NCBI RefSeq assembly: GCF_001467745.1
Contig: NZ_LNYG01000013.1
Span: forward strand, 1,830,110 to 1,894,109
DNA from: Legionella jamestowniensis
GTDB taxonomy: Bacteria > Pseudomonadota > Gammaproteobacteria > Legionellales > Legionellaceae
Reading direction: 5' to 3'
DNA length: 64,000 nt
The position numbers and the translations under genes were made by a program. The notes beneath the pieces were generated by a model. It did not search any database. It was not told the origin of the DNA and was given only the letters and a program-made list of their open reading frames with translations. This document shows, in pieces, positions 19,681 through 28,346 of the stretch; within the stretch, counting starts at the first letter, position 1; each line of letters begins with the position of its first letter.

Positions 19681-19725
19681 CCCAAGATAACCGGTTGACG
19701 TTTTAGGGCAACCGGGTTCCATGGT
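19681..19725 (+). terminator. Weak hairpin after algC
   Basis: AACCGGTT and AACCGGGTT flank about 15 bases just after the algC stop. It has no U-run, so it is only a candidate terminator for the operon. Confidence 0.3.
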
Positions 19726-19885
19726 TAAATCTCCTATCTCCATCCAGTGCTTTAAGGTTCTCTTAATATCTATCGGATATCTTTATATCGAGGTGCTGCC
19801 TACTTGATTCTTCACATCGCTCAACTTACCTATTTCCCACCTCCTAATAAAAATTAATCGAAAAGACCAAAAAAACGTCTTTTTG

Positions 19886-19917
19886 TTAATATTTTGTTAA
19901 TAGTCCGCTTTTAAAAT
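19886..19917 (+). promoter_or_regulatory. PmrA-box-type promoter of the ankyrin protein
   Basis: TTAAT (19886-19890), six bases ATTTTG, TTAAT (19897-19901), ten bases, TAAAAT (19912-19917). It agrees with the Legionella PmrA consensus at nearly every position and sits 34 bp before the start codon. Same geometry as at 3633-3664 and 46673-46704. Confidence 0.68.
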
Positions 19918-19950
19918 AATTCTTGATTTTAATGCAGTGAGATTAACATC

Positions 19951-21630
19951 ATGAAACAAGCTATTGTTATTTATGCAAACTGTCACAACCCAACCGCTAA
20001 GGGTGATTTCGCTTTTGCGGGTAGTATTGCTAAGGATCTGGTTCGAGAACTTCTTCATCACGGTTTAGGCATGGACGTGTTTCTGGTCAGTACTTCTGAT
20101 GGCCTACCTCGATTTGAAAATCTTTATGGTTCACCTGTGGATGGGACAATAGATATTGAAGGTCAATCAGTAAAACTTTGTAGTTTAGAAAAATTTGATG
20201 CTGTTTCGTACAAGGTGGTAGCTTTTATTGAAGCGAATCGTTGTAAGTATGCGGCAGCAGATCTTGTAAAGCGAATTGTTTCTCCAGACAGTAAATTCTT
20301 ATTTATTGGTAATATTAATCAATACGCTCTTTCGGATTTATTCAAACAAGCGATGTATCAACTGCAAGTAGCAAAAGATCAACCGCAACTCTATGATTTT
20401 TTTGATTCGCGGGATATGTTTGTTGGTAGTGCAGGGCCTGGTAAAAATCGTTTAGGGTTTACAGCCATTACTAAAGCTGAAGATTTAAGTCCATTATCAT
20501 CCCGCGATGCTGCGTTAATACCTTCTAACCATTATGGTTTTATGTATGCGGCAAACGTTGATGCTTCAAAAGATTACAAGTTAATAACGCAATATATGAA
20601 ACTGACTGGCTTTAGTGAGTATGTGCTTGTGGGTGATTTCATGGGTAAGAATGCTGCTATTCGTTATACATTCGAAAATGACCTAAGTTTCACTAGCCCA
20701 CAAAAATCTTTTCCGCAAATTACTTACCATCAATCTTTAAAGAATGGGGTTATGCGCAAAATGGCAGCGCAAGCAACTAGTGAATTAGTTTTATCAACGG
20801 GGTCTTTGAGCACGCTTGAAGTGCTTCAAGATGGTAAATTGCCTTTTTATCAACGTTACGACAGTTTTACTGTCAATGATGAGTTCGTGGCGTCTTGGGC
20901 TATCGCTGTTAAATCAATCGTCACCAACGATAGTTCATTATTTGGTGCTATGCCAAAAATGATCCTTGATTTATCAGAATTACTATTTGCACACAAACCA
21001 TTAAGTCGAATCGATATGGAAAAAACGCATGACTTACTGCAAATGTCTTCTGTTAAGTCACGGTTGACTGCAATTAACAAACAAATTATGGACAGTGCCA
21101 ATGGAAAAATAGCACCCAGACTGTTGAGTTTTATAGGAGAGAAAAAAAATACTCAGGTTCACACTCAATTGGCAACCGTTTGCATGTCTTTACGCAAAGC
21201 AGGAGAAATAAGTAGCCCTGTCTATGATCAGGCCTTAAGGAGAGCTGCGGCATGGGGGCGCCTGTTTGAATTAAAAGTATTAATGGAAACCATGTCTTTT
21301 TCGCAGTTAAATACGCAAGACCCAGTTTCGAAAAAAACTGCTATACACTGGGCGGCAAAGTGTAAAAGCCATGATTGCGCCCGTGCTTTAATTGAAGCAG
21401 GTGCAATGGTAGATGTACAAGATGCCTCTGGTAGAACCCCTTTACACGAAGCGGTATTAAATGCAGATAAGCCGATGATAGAATTGCTAATTGTATCCGG
21501 TGCTTCTTTGACTATCTCAGACAATCACTCTGCATGTCCAATAGATTGCACGAGTGATCAAGGGTTGAAATTATTTATTAATGATTGTCAAAAACCTACA
21601 GTCAGGAGTGTGACTGATGCATATAAATAG
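19951..21630 (+). CDS. GT-B-like protein with C-terminal ankyrin repeats, effector candidate
   Basis: A 559-residue protein with two parts. Residues 1-340 look like a GT-B glycosyltransferase: GDFAFAGSIAKDLVRELLHHG matches the N-lobe start (Gly-Asp, helix) and ATSELVLSTGSLSTLEVLQDGKLPFY matches a donor-site strand-helix. Residues about 455-530 hold two ankyrin repeats (TAIHWAAKCKSHDCARALIEAGA and TPLHEAVLNADKPMIELLIVSGA) and a degenerate third. Ankyrin proteins are a hallmark of Legionella effectors, and the promoter carries a PmrA box, so translocation by Dot/Icm is likely. The glycosyltransferase reading is inference from fold-like motifs only; I do not recognise a named homologue. No signal peptide or TM segment. 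Confidence 0.7.
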   Translation: MKQAIVIYANCHNPTAKGDFAFAGSIAKDLVRELLHHGLGMDVFLVSTSDGLPRFENLYGSPVDGTIDIEGQSVKLCSLEKFDAVSYKVVAFIEANRCKYAAADLVKRIVSPDSKFLFIGNINQYALSDLFKQAMYQLQVAKDQPQLYDFFDSRDMFVGSAGPGKNRLGFTAITKAEDLSPLSSRDAALIPSNHYGFMYAANVDASKDYKLITQYMKLTGFSEYVLVGDFMGKNAAIRYTFENDLSFTSPQKSFPQITYHQSLKNGVMRKMAAQATSELVLSTGSLSTLEVLQDGKLPFYQRYDSFTVNDEFVASWAIAVKSIVTNDSSLFGAMPKMILDLSELLFAHKPLSRIDMEKTHDLLQMSSVKSRLTAINKQIMDSANGKIAPRLLSFIGEKKNTQVHTQLATVCMSLRKAGEISSPVYDQALRRAAAWGRLFELKVLMETMSFSQLNTQDPVSKKTAIHWAAKCKSHDCARALIEAGAMVDVQDASGRTPLHEAVLNADKPMIELLIVSGASLTISDNHSACPIDCTSDQGLKLFINDCQKPTVRSVTDAYK

Positions 21631-21634
21631 CAGA

Positions 21635-23338
21635 TCAATTACTTTTCTTTTGGATTACAAATAACATTTCTTCCAGGGCTTGTTGATCCTGTTGACGAGC
21701 CCTAACCTTTTCCTGCTTAATGACGTTAAGCGCATATTTATGGCTTACAATGTGAATATATTCAGGTTTATGGCAAAAACGTGCAGTAGGCTGTAATAGA
21801 TAAGGTTTATCGTCACTAATTTCTACTGTACAAATTAGATAACCGCCAGTGGTTAATCGTTGGGAAACAGCAGCAAAGAAGCTGTCCAGTTCCCCAAAAT
21901 AGGGAAGCACGTCCGCTGCCACGATTAATCCGTACTGCTGTTCAGTTTGCTTAAGAAATTGTAGCAGTTCGGCCTCGACTAACTCATCATAAATGAATTT
22001 ATTTTTGGCTTGGGCAAGCATTTTTGCGGCAAGGTCAACACCAGTTAAATGGTTACTGATCTTGCGCATTACCTCACCGCTTAAACCGGTACCACAACCT
22101 AAATCAAGCGCATGATCAATTTTTTTACGACCTAGTTGATGAATCATCTCTGCTATGTGCTGGGGAAGGGTATAAGCTAGAGGGCCTGTCATGTGTTGAT
22201 CGTAATATAAAGCATAATTATTAAATAAATTAGCAGCGTATTCAGGAGACGCTTTAGGGTTAAGTTCGTTGTTACTTAATGCATTTAGCATATGCCGACT
22301 TGCAAGGTCATGTGGGTTTGCTGCCACGGCTAACTCCAAGAGTGCTTTCGCCCTGTCTTTATCTTCAAGACGAATATAAATGGCTGCAAGGTTATTCAAC
22401 GCCGCAAAATGCTTAGGATCTTGTTCAAGTATGGCTTCAAAATGGGTGATAGCTTCACTTAAATGACCAAGAGCCATTTGTGCAACGCCTGAATTATAAA
22501 GGTATTCGCAATTTTTGGGATCTTTTTGTAGTAATACATCGTAATGCATCAACGCATTTTCAAAACGGTCATGATGCATGAACGTTGCCGCTAAATTGTT
22601 GCGTGCTTCCATATGCTCATTGTCAAAGGCTAAGGCTTTTGTGAAAAAATCAACGGCTAATTGGCCTTTGTCGCGTTTTAAAGCAATAACACCTAGATTG
22701 GTTAGTGCTTCTACATGCTGATTATCTTGTTGCAAGACCTCTTGAAAAGCTTGTTCAGCTTCATCGAGTAAATTTTCTTCCAAGTTTAATACGCCTAAAT
22801 AAAAACGGGCTTCAAGATGATCCTGGTGTAGCGCGAGAACATTTTTAAACTGTGTCTTGGCGGCTGTTAATTCCTTGTGTTGCAGCAGTAATAAGCCTAA
22901 ATTAAAATGGGCGGCGGCAAAATCAGGTTCTGCATGAACAGCAAGTCGGTAGTGATGAAGGGCTTTCAGATACTCATTGCGAGCCGCATACAAGGTAGCC
23001 AAATTATGATGGGCTTGAGCGTACTCAGGTGCTAATTGAATTGCGAGTTGATAATGGTGAGCTGCTTTGTCAAATTGATTTTTTTTCTTGTAAGCATTGG
23101 CAAGATTATTATGAAGATTGGCATTTTCGGGTTCTAACTCTAATGCTTGATAAAGAAAACGCAGGGACGTGTCAATATCACCCAGCTGTGCATAAGCAAG
23201 CCCAAGGAAATGCAGTGCTTGGGCGTGCTTAGGTTCTTTCTCTAATAATTTTTCATACCGTTTAATCGCTTCGGATAATTGATTCTGTCGCTGGAACAAG
23301 TAGGCTTCAGCGAATAATGAATCAACGTCTGTCGTCAT
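21635..23338 (-). CDS. TPR protein with C-terminal SAM methyltransferase
   Basis: A 567-residue fusion. Residues about 1-360 are ten or so tetratricopeptide repeats (for example ALHFLGLAYAQLGDIDTSLRFLYQALELEPENA). Residues about 375-560 are a class I methyltransferase, with motif I ALDLGCGTGLSGEVM and acidic post-I GVDLAAKML. Similar TPR-methyltransferases occur in Legionella and Coxiella; substrate unknown, the repeats probably bind it. It ends the rdgB-GNAT-TPR operon: its ATG lies in the stop of the GNAT gene. Confidence 0.85.
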   Translation of the reverse strand: MTTDVDSLFAEAYLFQRQNQLSEAIKRYEKLLEKEPKHAQALHFLGLAYAQLGDIDTSLRFLYQALELEPENANLHNNLANAYKKKNQFDKAAHHYQLAIQLAPEYAQAHHNLATLYAARNEYLKALHHYRLAVHAEPDFAAAHFNLGLLLLQHKELTAAKTQFKNVLALHQDHLEARFYLGVLNLEENLLDEAEQAFQEVLQQDNQHVEALTNLGVIALKRDKGQLAVDFFTKALAFDNEHMEARNNLAATFMHHDRFENALMHYDVLLQKDPKNCEYLYNSGVAQMALGHLSEAITHFEAILEQDPKHFAALNNLAAIYIRLEDKDRAKALLELAVAANPHDLASRHMLNALSNNELNPKASPEYAANLFNNYALYYDQHMTGPLAYTLPQHIAEMIHQLGRKKIDHALDLGCGTGLSGEVMRKISNHLTGVDLAAKMLAQAKNKFIYDELVEAELLQFLKQTEQQYGLIVAADVLPYFGELDSFFAAVSQRLTTGGYLICTVEISDDKPYLLQPTARFCHKPEYIHIVSHKYALNVIKQEKVRARQQDQQALEEMLFVIQKKSN

Positions 23339-23775
23339 GGCCTTTTTACCATACGGATATGGGGCAGGCCATCCATATCAAAAGGTTCCCCTTCTGCTAT
23401 AAATCCATAACTTTCATAGAAATGGCGCAAATAATGTTGGGCGGTGATAATAACAGACTTTGTAGGAAAATGAGTTTTTAAATAACTTATGATAGTATCC
23501 ATTAATTGCTTACCTAAACCTAGGCCGCGATGAGAAGGGGCAGTCAATAGGCGCCCAAAACTCATTTTATCAGGGGTATAGGAAAGGATGCGTGCATACG
23601 CGATCAATTTACCTTCTTCAACCATTAATAAATGATGCGCATGCTGGTCTTTGTAATCGAGATCCTGATAAAAACATTGCTGTTCTACAATAAAAACCTC
23701 ACTACGCAATGCCAAAATTTCATAGAGCATATCTTTGCTCAAGTCCTCATAGGAATAAATGGTTGTATTAATCAT
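23335..23775 (-). CDS. GNAT acetyltransferase, ElaA-like
   Basis: A 146-residue acetyltransferase. [20 protein letters not shown] near residue 30-50 is characteristic of the ElaA subgroup, and the acetyl-CoA loop is [15 protein letters not shown] (about 80-94). Overlaps rdgB upstream by 8 bp and the TPR-methyltransferase downstream by 4 bp, indicating translational coupling. Acceptor substrate unknown. Confidence 0.85.
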   Translation of the reverse strand: MINTTIYSYEDLSKDMLYEILALRSEVFIVEQQCFYQDLDYKDQHAHHLLMVEEGKLIAYARILSYTPDKMSFGRLLTAPSHRGLGLGKQLMDTIISYLKTHFPTKSVIITAQHYLRHFYESYGFIAEGEPFDMDGLPHIRMVKRP

Positions 23776-24364
23776 GATGGTTATTAAATAGTTGATGGCG
23801 CAGCTGGTTTAAAGCTTGTGCGCGGTGACTAATCGTATTTTTAATCTTAGCAGGTAATTGGGCTACTGTGCAGTGCATTGTCTCTACAAAAAAAATGGGG
23901 TCATAGCCAAATCCATTGTTTCCTTTTGGTGTGTCAATAATCCTGCCTGAAAATTTGCCTGTTGCGATTAGCGGTGTCGGATCATTTGCGTGTGTGACTA
24001 CGGCAATTGCGCAATAAAAATAAGCTTGTCGATTATCCTTAGGAACATGGGATAGGTTATCTAACAGCAAGGCAATGTTTTCGGCATCAGTAGCATGGGG
24101 GCCTGCGTAGCGAGCAGAATAAATGCCAGGTTCTCCCTGTAAACTTTCAACAACCAGTCCGGAATCATCGGCCAAGGCTGCTTTTTTGCCTAGAAGGCTG
24201 GCATGTCTTGCTTTAAGGATGGCATTCTCAATAAAACTTTGGCCGGTTTCGTTAGGAGAAGTTATTCCTAATTCAACTTGGGAAATACAACGAATGGGGG
24301 AAAGAATCGCTGTCATTTCCCCAATTTTTCCTTTATTGCCTGTGGCTAAAATAATTTCTTTCAT
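23768..24364 (-). CDS. rdgB: XTP/dITP diphosphatase
   Basis: A 198-residue Ham1/RdgB pyrophosphatase that removes ITP, dITP and XTP from the nucleotide pool. Substrate loop [11 protein letters not shown] at the N-terminus, catalytic/metal [23 protein letters not shown] (about 66-88), and FGYDPIFFV (about 152) are all present. First gene of a three-gene overlapping operon; start ATG 24364. Confidence 0.93.
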   Translation of the reverse strand: MKEIILATGNKGKIGEMTAILSPIRCISQVELGITSPNETGQSFIENAILKARHASLLGKKAALADDSGLVVESLQGEPGIYSARYAGPHATDAENIALLLDNLSHVPKDNRQAYFYCAIAVVTHANDPTPLIATGKFSGRIIDTPKGNNGFGYDPIFFVETMHCTVAQLPAKIKNTISHRAQALNQLRHQLFNNHHD

Positions 24365-24482
24365 AATCGATAAAATAAAAAATGTTTGTAAGGCGTTTGT
24401 TATACCAAATATTGTGTTTCGATGGCAGGGAATACAAGCAATTCACTAAAGACCTGCAGAGCAGCTCTTTAGTGAATAACCA

Positions 24483-25034
24483 TTAAATCAATACACAACT
24501 GGGCCAACAGCTATTTAATTCTTTAGCCTTCTTGTTAAATTGAAATGATAAGGTCTCAAGTTCTTCAGTTTGTTTCATTAACTTTTGAAGCGCTTCTTCT
24601 CGCGTATGCAATTTACCTATATTTTCCTGCATGATTTGCATCGTTTCGCTAATTGCTGTTTGGGCTTTAATAACTTTATAGTCTTGAGTGAATTGTTCTA
24701 TATTGGCAGCAACGGTATTTTTTTCTATTTTATTTTTTAGTAAATAAAAGCACAGCCATCTCATTTGCTGTTCTGAGAGTTTGTTATCAACCACAACAAC
24801 ACAATAATCATTTACTAAGCGTGTTAGGTAAATGTAAAAGCCTTCTTTTTTTGTTCCAATGGTTTCATTAGGCTTCATCGTTGAGCAATAAGAGATAATT
24901 TCATCCTTGTGCTTTTCAATGGATTGTTTTATTTGCCTCTCAAAAAAGCCGCTACCAAAAAAACTGCTATTGATAGAAATTAGCCAATCGAAAGAGGTAT
25001 CCCCAAAACGTGTCCCTAAGGCATAACATCTCAT
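24483..25034 (-). CDS. Eukaryote-like R-SNARE with longin domain and CaaX end (LseA/Ykt6-like)
   Basis: A 183-residue protein built like the eukaryotic R-SNARE Ykt6. Residues 1-115 resemble a longin domain. Residues about 120-175 form a SNARE coiled coil (KAQTAISETMQIMQENIGKL, then REEALQKLMKQTEEL) with an Arg at 145 where R-SNAREs have the zero-layer arginine. The end reads NSCWPSCVLI: C180-V-L-I is a CaaX prenylation box and C176 sits where Ykt6 has its palmitoylated Cys (Ykt6 ends in CCAIM). LseA of L. pneumophila is a known prenylated Legionella SNARE-like effector; this is likely the same kind. Host prenylation would anchor it to Golgi/endosomal membranes, where it could enter or block SNARE complexes. 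Start ATG 25034 has AAGGAGATAGG upstream. Bacteria have no prenyltransferase for CaaX, so it must act in the host. Confidence 0.82.
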   Translation of the reverse strand: MRCYALGTRFGDTSFDWLISINSSFFGSGFFERQIKQSIEKHKDEIISYCSTMKPNETIGTKKEGFYIYLTRLVNDYCVVVVDNKLSEQQMRWLCFYLLKNKIEKNTVAANIEQFTQDYKVIKAQTAISETMQIMQENIGKLHTREEALQKLMKQTEELETLSFQFNKKAKELNSCWPSCVLI

Positions 25035-25189
25035 ATTCCTATCTCCTTGTTAAAACTAGCTTCCCCTTAAATTAACATGAAATGACTAAAAAAAATCAAA
25101 ATAAATCGACTATTACAACTAGGATTTACCACTATGGATTCTGCAAACCTGACTATACTTAATAGAGGAAATACTACTGACTTATCATA

Positions 25190-26401
25190 ATGATTAAATC
25201 TAAAGATGCATTTCCTGTTTATAGTATTTTTCCGGGGAAAAAATTTTATAGTTTTGCCACCTCGTTCGGGTTTTACGATAAAAGGGATGATATTAGTGAT
25301 CTAGTAGGTCAAAAAAAATATCGAGAGCGCTATGAGCAGTTTAAACAGGAAATTATTAAGTTACTCCCTGCCCCTTCCGTTGAATTTGATGATAAAGAAA
25401 TGCGCATCGATTTTATTGGGTTTTCTTTCGGTGATTATTATTTAACGGATATTATAGATAATTTACGAGAGCGAGAACAGTTTTCCTGGCTTCACCCTAT
25501 CGGTCATTATCAAACGTTAATATCGCGCGCTCATCAAACGCGAGAAAAAAAAGAATTAATCGAGAAGGCCGAAGCTTTTTATGAGAAGCAAGTAAATCCT
25601 TTACGCCTTAAGCTTGATGATTGTCAAGACCTTGTAACCACCAACTTTGTTGTATCGGAAGCACATGAAGACCTGAGTCCAAAAAGGTTTCTCATTGAAA
25701 ATTTATTCTATTTAAAAAAGCAGGGGTATGACACTTTATTTATGGAACATCTTTTTAACGATACGATGCAAACCGAACTAGAGCATTATATGAATAGTGC
25801 CTCTGATGCTGAAATGCCTCCTAGTTTAAAGGCACGATTACAAGGGTTGGATAAAGGCCATTTGTTTAATATTCAACAGCTTGGTATTCTTGATAAATAT
25901 AATGTTCAACCTTCTTCGCGTCAGTATACTTATACCAATTTGGTTATGGCAGCCAAAAAAGCAGGCATCCGTGTAATAGGTATTGATTCCAGTCTGTCTT
26001 ATGAAATGCAAAAAGTGGGTATTGGTTCGACCCAACTAGACCTTCCCAAAAGAATCCGCATTTTTAACTATAAAGCAAGTAGCATTATCGATGAGGAAGT
26101 GCAATCAGGTCGTTGTAAGAAATGGGTAGCACTCATGGGAAATACGCATGCAGAGCAATATGCAGGTTATTCTGGGGTTGCGCAAATTCAGGGAGCACAA
26201 ACCGTACTTATAACCGATAATTATCTAAAACCTCCCGAACACGCTACTATTAATAACAATTCCTGGATTGCTGTGGATGAGAATAATTCACTTCAATATT
26301 CCTTTTCTATCGAAACACATCCAGCTACGACCCTCTCTTTTGCAGTGTTAGGGAAAGAGATAGTAAATGAGAATGATAACGCTTCGACATTCAAAGTATA
26401 A
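25190..26401 (+). CDS. TIKI/ChaN/EreA-superfamily-like protein, effector candidate
   Basis: A 403-residue protein without signal peptide or TM helix. Residues 150-330 show the pattern of the TIKI/ChaN/erythromycin-esterase/PMT-C2 superfamily: SEAHED (E157, H159), a helix, TLFMEHL (E186), then RVIGID (D266) and VALMGNTHAEQYAG (N318, H320). In these families paired E/H and G-N-x-H residues form the active site or metal site. The first 150 residues are unassigned. The divergent neighbour is the R-SNARE gene. Possibly a translocated toxin-like protein; the exact chemistry is unknown. Confidence 0.55.
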   Translation: MIKSKDAFPVYSIFPGKKFYSFATSFGFYDKRDDISDLVGQKKYRERYEQFKQEIIKLLPAPSVEFDDKEMRIDFIGFSFGDYYLTDIIDNLREREQFSWLHPIGHYQTLISRAHQTREKKELIEKAEAFYEKQVNPLRLKLDDCQDLVTTNFVVSEAHEDLSPKRFLIENLFYLKKQGYDTLFMEHLFNDTMQTELEHYMNSASDAEMPPSLKARLQGLDKGHLFNIQQLGILDKYNVQPSSRQYTYTNLVMAAKKAGIRVIGIDSSLSYEMQKVGIGSTQLDLPKRIRIFNYKASSIIDEEVQSGRCKKWVALMGNTHAEQYAGYSGVAQIQGAQTVLITDNYLKPPEHATINNNSWIAVDENNSLQYSFSIETHPATTLSFAVLGKEIVNENDNASTFKV

Positions 26402-26421
26402 ACCTGAAATTTTGCCAATAA

Positions 26422-26868
26422 TTACCGAATCCCTATATAAATAGCGACTTGGTTAGGCGCTTCATATAGTTCAAAGTCGCTAATGAAACGCCGTTGATAT
26501 GCCGATTGTTGAGCGAAATAATCCCAAATTTGGTGCCAGGTCTGTATGAGGGTAGTGGGCATAGGCCCTGAATTTGTAAAAACAAGATAGTTCCCTGAGA
26601 TGATGATTATATTGCTGAGATTTGTCTTGTCTTTTGTTTCAGAGGTGCCAACAGTAAGGGTATAAGAACCACTGGCATCAGAATCATAATCTGAATAAAC
26701 TCCATAAATAGGATTTATATTTGCCAATTCACTGGCATGGAATCGTTGCCAGAGAGAAGGTATTCTGGCGGTATTAGGATTACTCTCGTCACTGTTATTC
26801 GTCCTGGTACTGAAGCCTGTAATTGAAAAATTATCCACGTATTGAATTTCAGGTTTAATAATGGGCAT
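26422..26868 (-). CDS. GyrI-like / AraC effector-binding domain protein
   Basis: A 148-residue protein from ATG 26868, preceded by CAGGAG 6 nt upstream; the open frame extends to 26934 without reason. It has the whole pattern of a stand-alone effector-binding domain (SRPBCC/GyrI-like, integron Cass2 type): IQYVDNFSITGFSTRT, IPSLWQRFHASE, YGVYSDYDSD, and closing strand FELYEAPNQVAIYIGI. Such domains bind small cationic ligands. It is followed upstream by a VOC protein and YafY regulator on the same strand, perhaps a small stress/ligand-response group. Confidence 0.78.
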   Translation of the reverse strand: MPIIKPEIQYVDNFSITGFSTRTNNSDESNPNTARIPSLWQRFHASELANINPIYGVYSDYDSDASGSYTLTVGTSETKDKTNLSNIIIISGNYLVFTNSGPMPTTLIQTWHQIWDYFAQQSAYQRRFISDFELYEAPNQVAIYIGIR

Positions 26869-26959
26869 AGCAATCTCCTGGATCCGTTTAAATAGTATGA
26901 GCCATGGGCCTTTGTGATTTTCCACATGTGACAAAGTCGCAACAGACCGTGAAAGGATT

Positions 26960-27334
26960 TTATATGTTGCTTAGTGCTGCAACGCGAAGCCGATTACCAT
27001 CAGGGTCTTCAGCAAGAAAAGTATAGCCAAAAGATACTTGGGTTGGTCGCTGAGCAATTCTTATTCTCTTTTCTTTCCAGCTTAAAAATAATGCATCAAC
27101 CTCCTCTTTATTAGCTACGGTGAAGGCTAACTCGCCATTTTTACTTCCATTCCCCTCAATGCCTGGCTGCACGGTACGTCTATCTTTTAACCCTAATCCC
27201 ATTCCATTAGAAAGTTTAAACATGGTAAAAGACGGTGAAGATTCTACAGGGGATTTATTGAATAAGTCCTGATAAAAACTACGGCTAATGGTAAGATTAT
27301 TCACATACATTACAATGACATTTGGCTCTAACAT
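26960..27334 (-). CDS. VOC-family (glyoxalase-fold) protein
   Basis: A 124-residue single-domain vicinal-oxygen-chelate protein: VIVMYVNNLTISRSFYQDLF at the N-terminus and FLAEDPDGNRLRVAAL at the end are the paired beta-alpha-beta-beta-beta modules. A PhnB/bleomycin-resistance-like binding or enzyme role is possible. Start ATG 27334 with GAGGAG upstream. Confidence 0.83.
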   Translation of the reverse strand: MLEPNVIVMYVNNLTISRSFYQDLFNKSPVESSPSFTMFKLSNGMGLGLKDRRTVQPGIEGNGSKNGELAFTVANKEEVDALFLSWKEKRIRIAQRPTQVSFGYTFLAEDPDGNRLRVAALSNI

Positions 27335-27404
27335 GATTTAATCTCCTCGATAGTAGGGAGGTTTAGCTTAATGGACACCGATGACAGTTTTTGTCAGTAG
27401 GAAA

Positions 27405-28094
27405 TTATTGCTCAGGGATGTTGTATATCTCACGCCACTGCTTTAAAAGTGTCTGACGCTTTTTATGACTAAAGTTTTCGAGTAATGATAAATTGTTAAT
27501 TCTGTCCGTGCGGAAATGCCGAAAATCGTTGCGTAACTCACACCATGCCACAATCATGCGAGTTTCTTCGAAAAAGCCAAGGGCTAAAGGCCAAATAATA
27601 CGCCGTGATTCCTTTTCATTCACATCAGTATAATTAATCTGCAGTTTATATTCTTTACGAATCGCATGGCGAATCAACGCTTCATACTGCTCATTAATTG
27701 GAAGGGATTTTGTAGGACCTATCAACAGGCCAGAGGATTCAAGTTGATGGCGTAAATCAGTTGGAAGAACAGCGGATATTTTTGACAATGCTCGAATGGC
27801 AGCTTTTTTGAGTTTTTCATCCGCTCTACGCGCAACCCAACGTGAACCAAGTACTAACGCTTCAATTTCTTCTTCAGAAAACATAAGTGGGGGTAACGTA
27901 AACCCTGGACGCAATACATAGCCAAGACCTGGTTCACCTTCGATATTGGCACCTTGTAATTGTAGCGTGGCAATATCTCTATACAAGGTGCGCAAGCTTA
28001 CCTCTAATTTCTCAGCCAATATTTTGCCACTGACAGGGTAACGGTGCTGACGTAATAGCTGGAGAAGTTCAAAAAGGCGTTGAGTACGAGACAA
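27405..28094 (-). CDS. YafY-family transcriptional regulator (HTH-WYL)
   Basis: A 229-residue DeoR/YafY-type regulator: N-terminal winged helix (RTQRLFELLQLLRQHRYPVSGKILAEKLEVSLRTLYRDIATLQ) and C-terminal WYL-like ligand domain (ending VAWCELRNDFRHFRTDRI). WYL domains sense nucleic-acid or small ligands. It lies 70 bp upstream of the VOC gene, same strand, and is a likely regulator of the three-gene group VOC/GyrI-like. Confidence 0.88.
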   Translation of the reverse strand: MSRTQRLFELLQLLRQHRYPVSGKILAEKLEVSLRTLYRDIATLQLQGANIEGEPGLGYVLRPGFTLPPLMFSEEEIEALVLGSRWVARRADEKLKKAAIRALSKISAVLPTDLRHQLESSGLLIGPTKSLPINEQYEALIRHAIRKEYKLQINYTDVNEKESRRIIWPLALGFFEETRMIVAWCELRNDFRHFRTDRINNLSLLENFSHKKRQTLLKQWREIYNIPEQ

Positions 28095-28346
28095 GATTAA
28101 TCCATAAAATGATGGGATAAAAACGCTACTTATATTTTACCTGTTCATTTACCCTATGTCTTCGCATGATAACGAATTTAGAAGCAATTCACATTGACAG
28201 ATCTATCGAATCCAGTAGCGACGATGTATAAGACATCACTTGTGCAAACCGAATAATTGTAAGTAAATGCCGGTAATTTATTGAAAAGACAATTAAATTA
28301 TTTTATAAACAAAGACCGCAATTGTTTAAAAGGAATTAAACGTATT

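Noticed and set aside
25035..25189. TTAATTTAAGG upstream of the R-SNARE gene as a PmrA box
   Set aside because: The spacing is 0-1 nt, not six; does not match the box.
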